Shown: positions 23,497 to 34,754 of the stretch, piece after piece
Numbering within the stretch: the first letter of the stretch is position 1
Layout of the letters: each line of letters starts with the position of its first letter
From: Psilocybe azurescens
Taxonomy: Eukaryota > Basidiomycota > Agaricomycetes > Agaricales > Agrocybaceae
Length of the DNA: 64,000 bases
Assembly (NCBI GenBank): GCA_023853785.1
Contig: JAJIRX010000680.1
Location: 150,526-214,525 of the forward strand
Direction: 5' to 3'
Position numbers and translations under genes: made by a program
Notes under the pieces: model-generated
Database searches by the model: none
What the model was told of the DNA's origin: nothing
The model's input: the letters and a program-made list of their open reading frames with translations, nothing else

Positions 23497-24737
23497 TTAG
23501 ATGACATGAAGATAATTCGATGGCGCAACTGCGGAATAGCATGTAAGTTGCGAATTACACAAGCAAGAAATTAGATTACGCACTTCCTGTTGCTCCATCA
23601 CCTTTCCTAGCTTGCCACCACTTCCCTTGCTTGTCTACAATATCAAGGATCTCTCCCTTTGTGAATGAAATTTCATTTGGATCATCAGGATTTGCGGTAT
23701 CTGCGACAGAATGTCAAATCGAGGGAAGCGATCTAAAAATAGTAGTAATGACGTACAAGCATACAAAGCCTTCGCCTTGTACATGTAGCTCTCGGTTTGA
23801 GGCTGAGGCTGAGGTTCAGGATTTGACCCTGCATTCGAATTATTTCCGGCACCAATTCCAGCCATAAGCGGTGAGCTTGGACCGTTGTCGTTGATAGAAC
23901 CGGGACCTCCGGTGGTTGTCTGGTTGTGAATGCTACCCGCACCCCCTGTTCCGCCCATACTCCTGGTCACGTTGTCGTTCAAACTGCCTCCAAAGCTGTT
24001 CTGACTTCTGATGCCAACAGGGTTGGGACTGCCATAAGCACCTCCGCCTAGTTTGGCGTCATAAGCATCGTGTGATCCGATACCACCGCCCGAAGCGTAG
24101 TTGGTCGGATATCCGTTACCGGACTGCATATTCATGACAGACTGCGTCCTTCGGCGACGACGTGAAGGCGGTGTGAGTCCACCTGTGCCGAGCATGTTGA
24201 AGATGTGGAGAGCGAGAGAGTCTTCTTCCGATGTGAAATAGAGCACCCATAGAATATCAACGAAAGCGAGGATAAGCCAACCGGCGCCCATCGCGTTCAG
24301 TGCACTGTTTGGGGCGAATATCCCATCTGTGACCCCGTCAACGGCAAACACAATGGCTATCGCGCCAAACACTGATATTTGGAAGCGATGCATGGATATT
24401 GTGTCTGTTGCAAGGGTGTACAAAACACCGAGAATGAGGAATAGTTGGAGGAAGATGGCGAACCAGGATGACCCTGTCGCAGCTCTACCTCCTGATAGCG
24501 GGTTATTAGATACAGACCAATGAGCTTATTGAAATGAAACGCACCGTCTGCAGGAGTTGCGGTGACGATACATAGTGATATAAATGCGGTGAACCATCCG
24601 GCCTAGTATGAACCATTGGGATAATATATGACAGATAGGAGAACGAGACTCACGATGGAGAGGAAACTTGTGAATAGGAAGAGATAATGGGTAAGTATTG
24701 GGGTAAAGTCAAAACCTTCGTTTCCGCGAGGCGGCAT
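23497..24737 (-). CDS. SHO1: Sho1-type osmosensor (four TM segments plus SH3)
   Basis: Plasma-membrane adaptor of the high-osmolarity MAPK branch. Start codon 24735-24737 gives [20 protein letters not shown]. Four hydrophobic segments follow over several exons: TM1 [12 protein letters not shown]2 [19 protein letters not shown]3 [16 protein letters not shown] and TM4 [15 protein letters not shown]. Then come a long Gly/Ser/Asn-rich linker and a C-terminal SH3 domain (KAKALYA then [33 protein letters not shown]). A final intron joins DGATG to [10 protein letters not shown] before TAA 23497-23499, completing the SH3. Order and topology match fungal Sho1, whose SH3 binds Pbs2-type MAPKK. No frame break was noticed. 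Confidence 0.92.
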
Positions 24738-25032
24738 GGTTGGAGAGAGAGTGCGGAATTGCGCAAAATGGCCCAAGTTGGGAATGTCCAGTCCATGTCA
24801 CACCAGCTCTTGCATTTTCACACGCTGACAACAAGAGCTGCTTCAACAAAACTCTTGTACCACTTTCTTAACACCATCTCTCCCAAATAACTTATCCTTG
24901 ATACGTATATCCCAGGAAATGACTGCAAATTTTCTGACAGATCGCATGAAATTTGTTGCATAATCAATCTAGTTCGAAAGAACCCAATTTTAGCCCATTT
25001 CCGAGCCTTTCGTCCCTCTCTATCTCCTACTA
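24738..25032. other. Divergent intergenic region
   Basis: Upstream of both Sho1 and the NTase-fold gene. Nothing distinctive. Confidence 0.35.
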
Positions 25033-25764
25033 ATGCTGACTCTCGATGATATACACTCCACCGCCCATGCCGCTGTATCAGTTCTCGCGACATCGGGCAT
25101 TATAGCATGCTTGGTTGGCAGCGCCGCAGGTTCAGAACATGGTATCACCAGGACGCCCAATGTAAGACTGACCCATGTCCAGCCCGTCAATATATTCATC
25201 CAGTTGCATTTTAGGATGTGGATATTCTTGTTCTGTCAGGCTCCGAAACCATGAATCCAGCCGAAATTAAGAATCTGCTCGTTTCGAAGGATCCGAGATT
25301 CTTTCTTGAAAAGCCAGCAACGAACCCCAACGCGTCATACCTCGTTCTAAAATATAGGCTCGCATCATTATCTCAAATGAATTACTGCTGTCATGTCGAT
25401 ATTTTTTTTCCCCGGGATGATACATCTCCCTACCATACCTCCCAGCTACATTTTCTACTCTGCACAGACAGCCCTTCCCATCATGCCATTCTTTCCAATT
25501 TTGCTTCATAAAATTCAAGCTTGGATTGCACATCGCGCGTCATCTAAAGAAAGTGCACGAATCAAGCAATCTAATGATGTACAGGACATCCGGGAGCTGC
25601 TGGCTCTTGCTGTCAGCGCTCACAAGATAAAACTTGACGAACAAACCTGGCTCCCTGCTTGGTTTTTGCAGGAAGCCGTCCAGGGCGTCGGTCAGTATGT
25701 CCAGGAGCACCCCGAAACGATACCGTTGTGGAAAGAAAGTGGTTTCCCGATGTCCATTGAATAG
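25033..25764 (+). CDS. Hypothetical protein with nucleotidyltransferase-like fold
   Basis: Two exons: 25033-25161, then from 25215 (intron 25162-25214). The join gives LVGSAAGSEHGITRTPN followed by DVDILVLSGSETMNP. That is the pattern of the nucleotidyltransferase superfamily (GS, then an Arg-x-Pro loop, then DVD), and a further CHVDIFF may supply the third carboxylate strand. The C-terminal half is helical (LLHKIQAWIAHRAS, DIRELLALAVSAHKIK), ending SGFPMSIE before TAG. One frame change in the T8 run 25402-25409 separates the two halves; one fewer T restores DIFFPGMIHLPTIPPS. I know no function for this basidiomycete-type protein. It might modify small molecules or nucleic acid. Confidence 0.6.
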
Positions 25765-25925
25765 AACTAGTAAGGATCAAGGGAATCGCAACTCCCTGAC
25801 CGCGTGCGTTCTCGATAATATATATGAGCTATTGTGTGGGTCAAGATCACTCTTCCAGAAAATGTGATGAATTGGCACGCCACGAGATATGTACGCGATA
25901 AAAGCGTATTGTTAACTCTAACTTT

Positions 25926-26779
25926 CTAGGCCTCGTACTTCCATTCCAGAACATTCAAACCACGCATTTTGCCCTTCACTTGAGTATGTTCTTCGAACGT
26001 GTAGATCATATTGAAGCCATTCTTCTTGAAGACTTTTACGCTGCCATCGTTGCCAGTGCACGTAGATACCCACATATGGCGTATCGCCATTCGTGGGATA
26101 CCCCATTCGTGAATTATAGTTCGGACTGCGTCAGTCATTATTCCCCGACCATGATGAGACGGTGCCAAGAAGTCTAGCCAATATCATTCAACGAACTGCT
26201 AATCTTATTAATTAGCGAATGCATGAAACATACCTCCTATACTCCAGATGATTTTGGGGTCGCCAATAGCACGCTTATTGTTTTCTTCCTCTCTAATTTT
26301 TTGTTAGTCCAGTCGAAAACCCCATCGGAACCCATAAGCTCTCCGAGTGGACACCGCATAAACCCTATGTCACCAATGAAGGTGTCTGTTCCATCTTCAT
26401 TGACCTCGCGTATGGCTCTCACTGGGCAATTTTCTACAGTTATAAGTTCGGGCTGGTCCCTTGCATCCTCTAGTTGCTTCAACAGGTCGTCGGAAGCTGC
26501 TTTGGTGATTGCAAGAACTGCTTCGCATGGTCTGCGAAATAATATGTGGGTTAGATAGGACGATGTTGTTTCTTCAAAAAGTTCCGCACCTAGTGTATAA
26601 GGAAAGGGCGGCCCTCCTAAGTACTCGCAGACCCGCGGATCGTTATGAAAGGGGACCATAGCTGGCACATCGTCTTTGCGTGGAGGGGTCAAGATGATAT
26701 TGTTATGGTTTCGCAGTCGGAGAAAAGGCTCTCCTGTCTTTGGATTGACTTCGAGAGGATGAAGCTGAGGGTTGCTCAT
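25926..26779 (-). CDS. GNAT-family N-acetyltransferase, copy 1 of 3
   Basis: First of three neighbouring paralogous acetyl-CoA-dependent acetyltransferases (RimJ/RimL-like GNAT). N-terminal part: MSNPQLHPLEVNPKTGEPF, LRLRNHNNIILTPPRKDD. The acetyl-CoA loop is the PSHHGRGIMTDAV block, followed by GSVKVFKKNGF. The end is VLEWKYEA before TAG 25926-25928. One intron (about 26175-26234) precedes DFLAPSHHGRG. A frame change at 26288-26289 (AGG for AGGG on the minus strand) separates KLER from EENNKRAIGDPKIIWSIG. The substrate is unknown; it could be a small-molecule amine or a protein N-terminus. Confidence 0.82.
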
Positions 26780-27454
26780 CTCGATATCACTGATCTCTCA
26801 TTGGGAAGAATCGCCTTTTAAATAGACCGCTTCTTTCCATGTGTTTCAGGCGAACGCCGAGAGGAGACATCGGGAGGTATTATAATAAGATTGAAGGGTA
26901 TGATTCTACGATAATTCCCTTCACGGTGAACTTTCAACGCTTCAGGAGTCAGATGCGGTGGTTGATCGTCAGCATCATCATTTTAGGCGCCTGTGATCTC
27001 CAATCTGATTATAGTAGGCTGATGCGCCGATCTAGTGATGTGTGTTAGACAGTCTATAGTATTGCAACGAAGATGGCATAGTGAAGACACGTTTAAGAGA
27101 ACTGTTCGGACGCGCCGTCTCGTGACTCGCGCTGCTGACCGTCAACGCGTCACTTCAGAGTAGTCACACGCTAGCGGTTTGCAAGGCTCTTCCTAACTAC
27201 TTTGTATCTTCCTTTACAGGTGCGGCAGCACCTGACTCGAGCCTGCCACGATAGCAAAGATTCAAAGTAATTCTGCAAGAACTCATGTGAAAACTGGGAG
27301 CGCTGAGCGCTGCCACATCATCTATTATAAGTGTTTACAATATCTTTGTGATACATATTTGCTAAATGTAAATCTTGCCTAAATCCACACACAGGTCGAA
27401 CCATTGTGACGTCTCTAAGACACGGTTGCAGCGTCGCAAAGTTGCGAACACGAT
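26780..27454. other. Spacer between GNAT copies 1 and 2
   Basis: Contains a short plus-strand frame (26839-27048) with no resemblance to known families. Nothing else seen. Confidence 0.4.
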
Positions 27455-28302
27455 CTAAAATCCTTTTTCCAAGAGCTGTAAACTTCTCATCTCGCCCCTT
27501 ATCATCCGATACTTGTCAATGATCCGAAGCTTGCGAAACCCGTTTTTCTCGAAGACTTTGATACTGCCAATGTTTTCTTCGAAAGCACCTACGATGATGC
27601 GACGCACTCCCATATGTGGCACGGCCCAGTCTTGCAAGAGCGTATCAACAACGTCTGTCATGATGCCTTGACCGTGATGGCTGGGTGCAAGGAAACCTGT
27701 TATAGCACTGGTATTCAGCACCGATTGCCATTATCAGAACATCCCATGTACCCACATCCAATCATCCAGTAAATGGTTGGATCTCCTATGGCTTTACTCT
27801 CGTTCTCCATCTCGTTTTTCTGCTTGTTGTCCCAATCGATTGTGTCTGTATTCAGGTGCTCGCCGAAGTTACTCCGTCTTAAATTAATGCTGCCGATGAG
27901 TACGTCGGAACCACCATCTTGCACTTCGCGAATACTGCCGACAGGAACGCTACTCATGAATTTGGGTGTCTCTGATCCAGGGCTGACCTGCTCAAGCTCT
28001 CGAAGAGCATCTTCGAAGTACTGCTTCCGTTTTTCTAACACGTCTTCCGCATGTACTGATAAACAACTTATCGTCAAGACTGTTTGGAACACCAAAATGG
28101 GGGTGTCTAGAACACTTGCCTTGGAGAAACGGGTGTGGGGTGGAGGCTGACCAGTGATATACCCGGATGTCGTTGAAATATTCTATCAACAGCGAAGCGT
28201 CCTCCTTTCTGGAGGGTGTGAGGACCACATTTTTGTGTTTTCTGAGGGCAGATATATTTCACCAGTGGTAGGGTTCCTCTCCAAGGGATGTGGAATGGCC
28301 AT
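27455..28302 (-). CDS. GNAT-family N-acetyltransferase, copy 2 of 3
   Basis: Paralogue of copy 1. Start 28300-28302: MAIPHPLERNPTTGEIYL. A single-base gap at GGG 28246-28248 follows, after which it reads LRKHKNVVLTPSRKEDASLL. The next intron has a GC donor (GCAAGTG), joining HPFLQ to VHAEDVLEKRKQYFED. The last intron precedes FLAPSHHGQGIMTDVVDTLL, and GSIKVFEKNGF follows. The protein ends LLEKGF at 27455. Acceptor-loop residues HHGQGIMTD are shared with copy 3. It is the most diverged in its middle region, and function is inferred from the fold only. Confidence 0.8.
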
Positions 28303-28532
28303 AGTGGACTTTATTCAGGGGCTATTACATTTCGCAGGTTCAAGCATTATTGCTCATAAATACTACGCAAAATGACTCGAATATTATCCACGTGATCGAC
28401 AAGGTTATTTATATGGTTCTTCGATTCTCGTGGATTTGGCATGGGTCTTCCTCAACGTCCATCACGGTAAAGAGCCAAGACTTCTAATAGTGAATCGCTA
28501 TCGCGCGGCTCTGGCCGCATTATTAGAGCCTT

Positions 28533-28856
28533 TCATTCTGTGGCAGAATCTTCGTGCGCGCGTGTTTTCCACCGTAGACGCAAGTGTGTTTCTTGATTGT
28601 ATAGGTTAATGTCTATCGGGAATCCTTTCCGTTGATACTCTGGCGTCCATCCTAGAAAGGTCTCACATGCAACTCTGATGCCTTGTATCTCTTGACGTGC
28701 ATCTGTGAATGACTTGGCGAAGTGAGTGAGGGATCGGAATGATGGCATCTCGGCCTTAGTCTGTTGGCATACATTTACGAGCTTCCATGTAGTCGTGACA
28801 GTAGTTCGACCATCATGAGGATTTGCACTGTAAACACTTCGACAATTCCTATTCAA
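28533..28856 (-). CDS. Orphan hypothetical frame between GNAT copies
   Basis: A 107-codon minus-strand frame lies between GNAT copies 2 and 3, oriented like them. It contains aromatic- and charge-mixed sequence (FLGWTPEYQRKGFPIDINLY) not typical of random shadow. No family was recognised, and the spliced context is unknown. It could be an exon of a decayed gene. Confidence 0.25.
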   Translation of the reverse strand: MNRNCRSVYSANPHDGRTTVTTTWKLVNVCQQTKAEMPSFRSLTHFAKSFTDARQEIQGIRVACETFLGWTPEYQRKGFPIDINLYNQETHLRLRWKTRAHEDSATE

Positions 28857-28901
28857 AATCCCATCAAACGGAACGGACAGTAAAAGAGATTTCGATCTTT
28901 C

Positions 28902-29760
28902 TTAAACATCCCTACCCTCTTCTATGTTCCACTCCAGGACATGTGAACCCCTCATGTCCCCTCTTACAACTGCATGCTCTTGGATCGTGCGTGTCATCAC
29001 AAAACCATTCTTCTCAAAAACGCGTACACTACCTCGATTTCCAAGGAAAGCACAGGCGATTATCTTGCGAACATTCATGCGCGGGATGGCCCATTCGTGT
29101 AGGAGAGTGTCCATCGCATCAGTCATGATCCCTTGTCCATGGTGGCTTGGGGCGAGATAGTCTGTGATGCAAGTGTCCAATTATTACGATTGTAATTATC
29201 CTACGTTTAGGGTGAATATCGTACCTCCAAATGTCCAGATAATGTTTGGATCGCCTGCCTCAAGATTCTTGTTGATCTCCATTTGCTGTTCAGCGCGCTC
29301 TACGTCGACGTCAAGTAATGCTTTCTCGAGACAACGGTCTATGTCAAGAGAGCCGAGATATATATCTGTGCCGTCTTCCTGGATTTCACGAATCGAACAA
29401 ATAGGAGGACCACCAATAATCCTTAATTCATCAGAGCCTTGCGCATCTTTTAGTTCCTGAAGAAAAGCATCGATTTTGGGTTTGTTATGTTTGGATCCAC
29501 TCTTCTCCATCTTCTGCAAATCAAAAGCCGTTCAGTTTTTGAAGATGACAAAGGATCATGCGAATATTACTGAGTGTGTAAGGATAGGGCGTGTTCATCA
29601 GCCACTCATAGACGCGTGGGTCGTTGAGCAACGTCGTGATGTGTGGCGCATCCTCCCAACGCATTGGAGTCAGGATGATGTTCCTGTGCTTCCGCAGGCG
29701 CAGAAACGGCTCTTGAGTGAGTGTGTTCAATTCGAGCGGGGAGAGTTGGTTAGGAGTCAT
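28902..29760 (-). CDS. GNAT-family N-acetyltransferase, copy 3 of 3
   Basis: Third tandem paralogue. The N-terminus MTPNQLSPLELNTLTQEPFL is followed by LRLRKHRNIILTPMRWEDAP. An intron follows PYTL, and the next exon reads IDAFLQELKDAQGSDELR. The acetyl-CoA site is again APSHHGQGIMTDAMDTLL, with GSVRVFEKNGF. The end is EWNIEEGRDV before TAG 28902-28904. One extra base in TTT 29490-29492 (minus-strand AAA) breaks the start of exon 2; removing it gives EEWIQHNKPKIDAF. Same strand and similar spacing as copies 1 and 2, consistent with serial tandem duplication. Confidence 0.82.
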
Positions 29761-30572
29761 TTTGGTTCTATCAATGTCAACTCCTGAGATGACTGACCTT
29801 TTGTATCTCCAAAGCGCTTGATAGAATGACTCGACTTGTGACTCGACACCAACAGTCCACTTAGCTCATAGCCTCACCCAGTTTAGCCAACTGAAGGGAG
29901 ACTTGACTCAATCTGCATGACTTTGATCTATGCTTTGAACAAAGGTTGCGCGTCGCGAGGGAACGAGGTAAGCTCAGAGACGCGCCCAGATCTTTCCAGG
30001 CAGAAAGACACCATAATAGATTGCCTGAGATTGATATTGGGCGAACATCGGCATGTTGTTCGGTGCTCCAAAAGATGACTCAATCGATTTCTTGCAATTG
30101 CCTACTTGTGTGGCACAAAAATGTTCACTCAACGGCGCACCACGCCGCTACACACCTTGCCAGGCCGCCAGTCGCGAGTCGGCGCATGCTTTCCGAGTCG
30201 GCGATTGCTGTTGCTTTTCAGAGAGACAAGTGGAATTCATGTTTGTGCGTGTGGAATCTAGCTGGCGCGACAGCTGGCATGTCTATCTGCTACTTCCACG
30301 GATAGTCATCGACGTTGGCTGATAAGGGTCCGGGAGAAAATGAAAATATTTTTAGATAAAAGATGAAAAAATGGATCACGTGATGACAATATGACCTACC
30401 CTTACGCAAAAGATCGATAAGACAAGGATTTGTCAACTTTTGAAACCTTATCCTCCTCGTCAACAGTGAAAGTGCTTGCACCCGCTGTTCAAAACCAGTC
30501 TCCATCATCGAGATTGTTGTACTCTTAACAAACCTCTTTTATCTATCTACTTCCCGTATCAGCTAGACAATC
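29761..30572. other. Divergent intergenic region upstream of EF2
   Basis: Shared by GNAT copy 3 and elongation factor 2. A pyrimidine-rich tract immediately precedes the EF2 ATG (30520-30560), common in highly expressed fungal genes. Overlapping plus-strand frames at 29946-30322 are not family-like. Confidence 0.4.
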
Positions 30573-33524
30573 ATGGTGTAAGTTTATCTTCTGTATCTCA
30601 TACATCCGGTATGCTAATCGATTTTCTCGATCGTCTCTAGTAACTTCACCGTAGGTCAGTAAAAAAATTAGCAGTAGGCTGTATTCCTGGATATTCATAC
30701 TTTTTTTTGTGTCTAAAAGACCAGATCCGTGATCTCATGGACAAGCCCACGAACATCCGTAACATGAGTGTTATTGCCCATGGTAATTTTTTACTATCTC
30801 TCAGGAAAGCAAGAAACTAATCCAAGCCTCATAGTCGATCACGGAAAGTCCACCCTTACCGATTCACTGGTCTCCAAGGCCGGTATCATTGCCAACGCAA
30901 AGGCCGGTGAAATGCGTTTTACCGACACAAGAGAGGATGAGAAGGAGCGCGGTATTACCATCAAATCTACCGCCATTTCTATGTACTTCGAAGTCGACAA
31001 GGAAGATGTTGGTGCTATCAAACAAAAAACCGTCGGTTAGTCAGACTCGATCCCGACCTATTTTCTGTTACTCAGCGAGGAATCTAATCTGAAATTTCGC
31101 CGAATTTAGGAACTGAGTTCTTGATCAATTTGATCGATTCACCCGGACACGTCGATTTCTCTTCAGAAGTCACTGCTGCCCTCCGTGTCACCGATGGTGC
31201 CCTCGTTGTCGTCGATTGTGTTGAGGGTGTTTGCGTGCAAACAGAAACCGTTCTCCGACAGGCTCTGGCTGAGCGTATCAAGCCCGTTGTTGTTATCAAC
31301 AAGGTCGATCGTGCCCTCCTCAGAACTGCAAGTCGACAAGGAGTCCCTTTACCAGTCTTTCCAACGCACCATTGAGAACGTCAATGTCATCGTCTCCACC
31401 TACCACGATGCCGCTCTCGGTGACGTCCAGGTATATCCCGATCAGGGAACCGTCGCCTTCGGTTCAGGTCTCCACGGATGGGGTTTCACTCTACGCCAGT
31501 TTGCTGGACGATATGCCAAGAAGTTCGGTGTTGACAAGGACAAAATGATGACCAAGCTCTGGGGCGACAATTACTTCAATCCCGCCACCCGTAAATGGAC
31601 GACAGTGGGCACTGACGCCAACGGCAAGGCCCTCGACCGTGCCTTCAACTCTTTCGTCCTCGACCCCATCTTCAAGATCTTCGATGCCGTCATGAACTTT
31701 AAGAAGGATGCTATCGGCCCCATGCTCGAAAAGCTCGAGGTTAAGCTTGCCCAGGATGAGCGTGATCTCGAGGGCAAAGCGCTCCTCAAGGTCGTCATGC
31801 GCAAGTTCTTGCCTGCTGGTGACTCCCCTTTTGGAGATGATAGTCATCAATCTCCCCCTCCCCCGCCACTGCTCAGCGTTACCGTGTTGAGACCCTCTAC
31901 GAAGGCCCCATGGACGACGAATCCGCCATTGGTATCCGTGACTGCGACCCTGCTGGTCCTCTCGTTCTCTACGTTTCCAAGATGGTGCCCACTTCCGATA
32001 AGGGACGTTTCTACGCTTTCGGTCGTGTCTTCTCTGGAACTGTCAAGTCCGGGCCCAAGATCCGTATCCAAGGTCCCAACTACCTCCCCGGAAAGAAGGA
32101 TGATCTTTTGTCAAGTCCATCCAGCGTACCGTCCTCATGATGGGTCGTTACATCGAGCCCATTGAGGATTGCCCTGCCGGTAACATTGTTGGTCTCGTCG
32201 GTATTGATCAGTTCTTGTTGAAGAGCGGAACCCTCACCACCTCGGAAACCGCCCACAACATGCGTGTCATGAGGTTCTCCGTCTCTCCTGTCGTGCAAGT
32301 TGCTGTTGAGGTCAAGAACGCCGCTGATCTCCCAAAGCTCGTCGAAGGTCTCAAGCGTCTCTCCAAGTCAGATCCTTGCGTGCAAGCTTGGATTTCCGAG
32401 ACTGGTGAGCACATTGTCGCTGGTGCTGGTGAGCTCCATTTGGAGATTTGCTTGAAGGTACTTCTTTTGCATTCGATGTACATTATTCAACACAAATCAA
32501 TTTGTCGTCATTTAGGATCTCCAAGAAGATCACGCTGGTGTCCCCCTCAAAATCTCTGACCCCGTCGTTCCTTACCGTGAGACCGTCAAGGCTGAATCTA
32601 CCATTGTTGCCCTGTCCAAGTCCCAGAACAAGCACAATCGTCTTTACGTCAAGGCTCTCCCTATAGACGAGGAACTTACCAAGGCCATCGAGAACGGCAA
32701 AGTCAACTCTCGTGACGATTTCAAGCTCCGCGCTCGTGTCCTCGCTGATGAGTACGGTTGGGATGTTACTGATGCCAGGAAGATCTGGTGTTTCGGCCCC
32801 GACACCACTGGTCCTAACTTGTTGGTCGATGTGACTAAGGGTGTGCAGTACCTCAACGAAATCAAGGACTCTTGCGTTGCTGCCTTCCAGTGGGCAACCA
32901 AGGAAGGTGTTACTTGTGAGGAGAACATGCGTGGTGTCCGCGTTAACGTTCTCGATGTTACTGTAAGGTTTTTCTCCACCTCATCTACAGATCGCGATGC
33001 TAATTTTTTCTTAGCTCCACACTGATGCCATCCATCGTGGAGGAGGACAGATCATCCCCACCATGCGTCGTGCTACCTACGCTGCCTGCCTACTCGCCAC
33101 CCCCACCCTCCAGGAGCCCATCTACCTTGGTGAGTAAATCATCGATCTGCTTTTGCATGTATCCCTTCTGACAGATTAACATCACAGTCGAGATTCAGTG
33201 CCCTGAAAATGCCATTGGTGGTATCTACAGCTGCTTGAACAAGCGTCGTGGACAGGTCTTCAGCGAAGAACAGAGACCCGGAACCCCCATGTTCACCGTC
33301 AAGGCCTTCCTGCCTGTCGCCGAATCATTCGGCTTCAACGGAGAGCTCCGTTCGCATACCGCTGGTCAGGCCTTCCCCAGAGTGTGTTCGATCACTGGGA
33401 GATCATGAACGGCTCGCCGCTCGAGAAGGGCAGCAAGATGGAGGAGTTGGTTACCAAGATCCGTGTGCGCAAGGGTCTCAAGCCTGAAATTCCTCCTCTT
33501 GATACATACTACGACAAGCTCTAA
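30573..33524 (+). CDS. EFT1: Translation elongation factor 2
   Basis: Ribosomal translocase eEF2. Short 5' exons (MV, NFT) are followed by [20 protein letters not shown] and [14 protein letters not shown] (P-loop). Further motifs are [18 protein letters not shown] (switch I), [14 protein letters not shown] and [10 protein letters not shown]. The C-terminal domain carries [16 protein letters not shown], whose histidine is the diphthamide site, ending DTYYDKL at TAA 33522-33524. Five frame breaks were located: near 31320, CCCC 31825-31828, CCCCC 31854-31858, TTTT 32106-32109 and CCCC 33375-33378. With each corrected by one base the protein is continuous and of normal length. Codon use is highly biased, as expected for an abundant protein. 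EF2 is essential, so the breaks are almost surely artefacts. Confidence 0.96.
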
Positions 33525-33834
33525 GGGAGAGATGCTAATATGAATTCATTTTTGTTGTACATACATTCGCCTGTAACGTGGAATATTCAGTATTCTTAAC
33601 GACCTATTTACGATTTCATTCTGATGAGTGTGAGAAAATGTGACTTTGAGTGACAGTGTTTCAAATTGTGAGAAGGAGACAAATGTAATAGAACATTTAC
33701 TGCCAGCTTTGATTCACATCTTTTCTCTTTTCTCAACTACCATTACCAACTTTTTAAAATCAAATTTTCGCTCTAATCCTCAGGAATCCATATTATCACA
33801 GACTCTCCGATACAAGGAATCACTGTCCTTTTAA

Positions 33835-34754
33835 ATGGCCGCCTCTCTCTCGGGCTTGTCCGCCTCCGTTACGCGTATTCTTTATCTCACTGGCTTTCCA
33901 AAGGAGCTAAAGACAAAGGACATCCAGGCTGCCTTTGCTGAATACGAGTCTGCCTCGGGCGGTTTCAAGATAAAATGGAGGGATGACACCAGCCTTTTGA
34001 TTGTCTTCCAGGACGCTGCTGTCGGTATGTCGACGCCCTTGTATTCTGAATCCCATATACTCATCCGTTTCAACGCCAGCCAAGCGCGCTTATCTCAACA
34101 CTGTCGCTTTCCCTCCTCCTATTCTCACATCATCCACAACAGGACTGTCTGCCTCAATTAGACCCTACGACGGTCCTGATGCCCAAACCGTCATTCAGAC
34201 TGTAAACTCTCGCGGACAACACAACCCCAACCCTTCACGTACACACAATGCCCGGGCAGCCTCTATGTCTGTCTTCCCGAATTCTCGAAGCACATCCAAT
34301 TCCAACGCTCATCCGAATAACAACAACGGCAATCACCATTCTCGCAACAACCATTCCACCGCCAGCGGTCAGCATGTTGCCATACCGGATCGATCAGATG
34401 GACAACCTTCGCCGACGCTCCCATCTCTCCCGTCGCACCCAACGCTCAATGCCCTCATCAGTTCTTCACTTGGGAGAGGCTGTTGCTGGGACGAATCCAA
34501 ATCTTCCTGCCGACCCTGCAATCCTGACCACGAGCTTGCAGCAACAACAGGAGTCTCTGAATGGACCTAGAATTGGCGATCCCGGCAAAAGGATGCTAGG
34601 TGCAGCGTTAGGAGTAAGGCACCCTGCCCTGGGACCAAGGATGGTAAATGGAGGCGGCAGCCCAAGCTCTGTGCAAGGGAGTGGGGTTGACCATATGAGA
34701 GAGATGCAAGGGCTATGGGAGGCCTCGTTGTTGCTGAGTAAACAGCAGATTTGA
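33835..34754 (+). CDS. RRM-like domain protein with low-complexity tail
   Basis: The N-terminal domain resembles an RNA-recognition-like fold (TRILYLTGFPKELKTKDIQA, then FKIKWRDDTSLLIVFQDAAV). An intron joins it to AKRAYLNTVAFPPPIL. A long Asn/Ser/His-rich disordered region follows, then a C-terminal segment (LGEAVAGTNPNLPADPAILT ... RMLGAALGVRHPALGPR), ending SLLLSKQQI. One frame change at GGG 34472-34474 lies between LISSSLG and EAVAGTN. Similar N-terminal domains occur in fungal R3H/RRM-like proteins of poorly known function, so a nucleic-acid-binding role is only a suggestion. Confidence 0.65.

Noticed and set aside
29946..30322. Overlapping plus-strand frames upstream of EF2
   Set aside because: Cys/His-rich by chance in the EF2 promoter; neither frame resembles a family or has a credible splice structure.
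30573..33524. EF2 as a pseudogene
   Set aside because: All motifs and codon bias are preserved and breaks lie mostly at homopolymers; sequence error is more economical.
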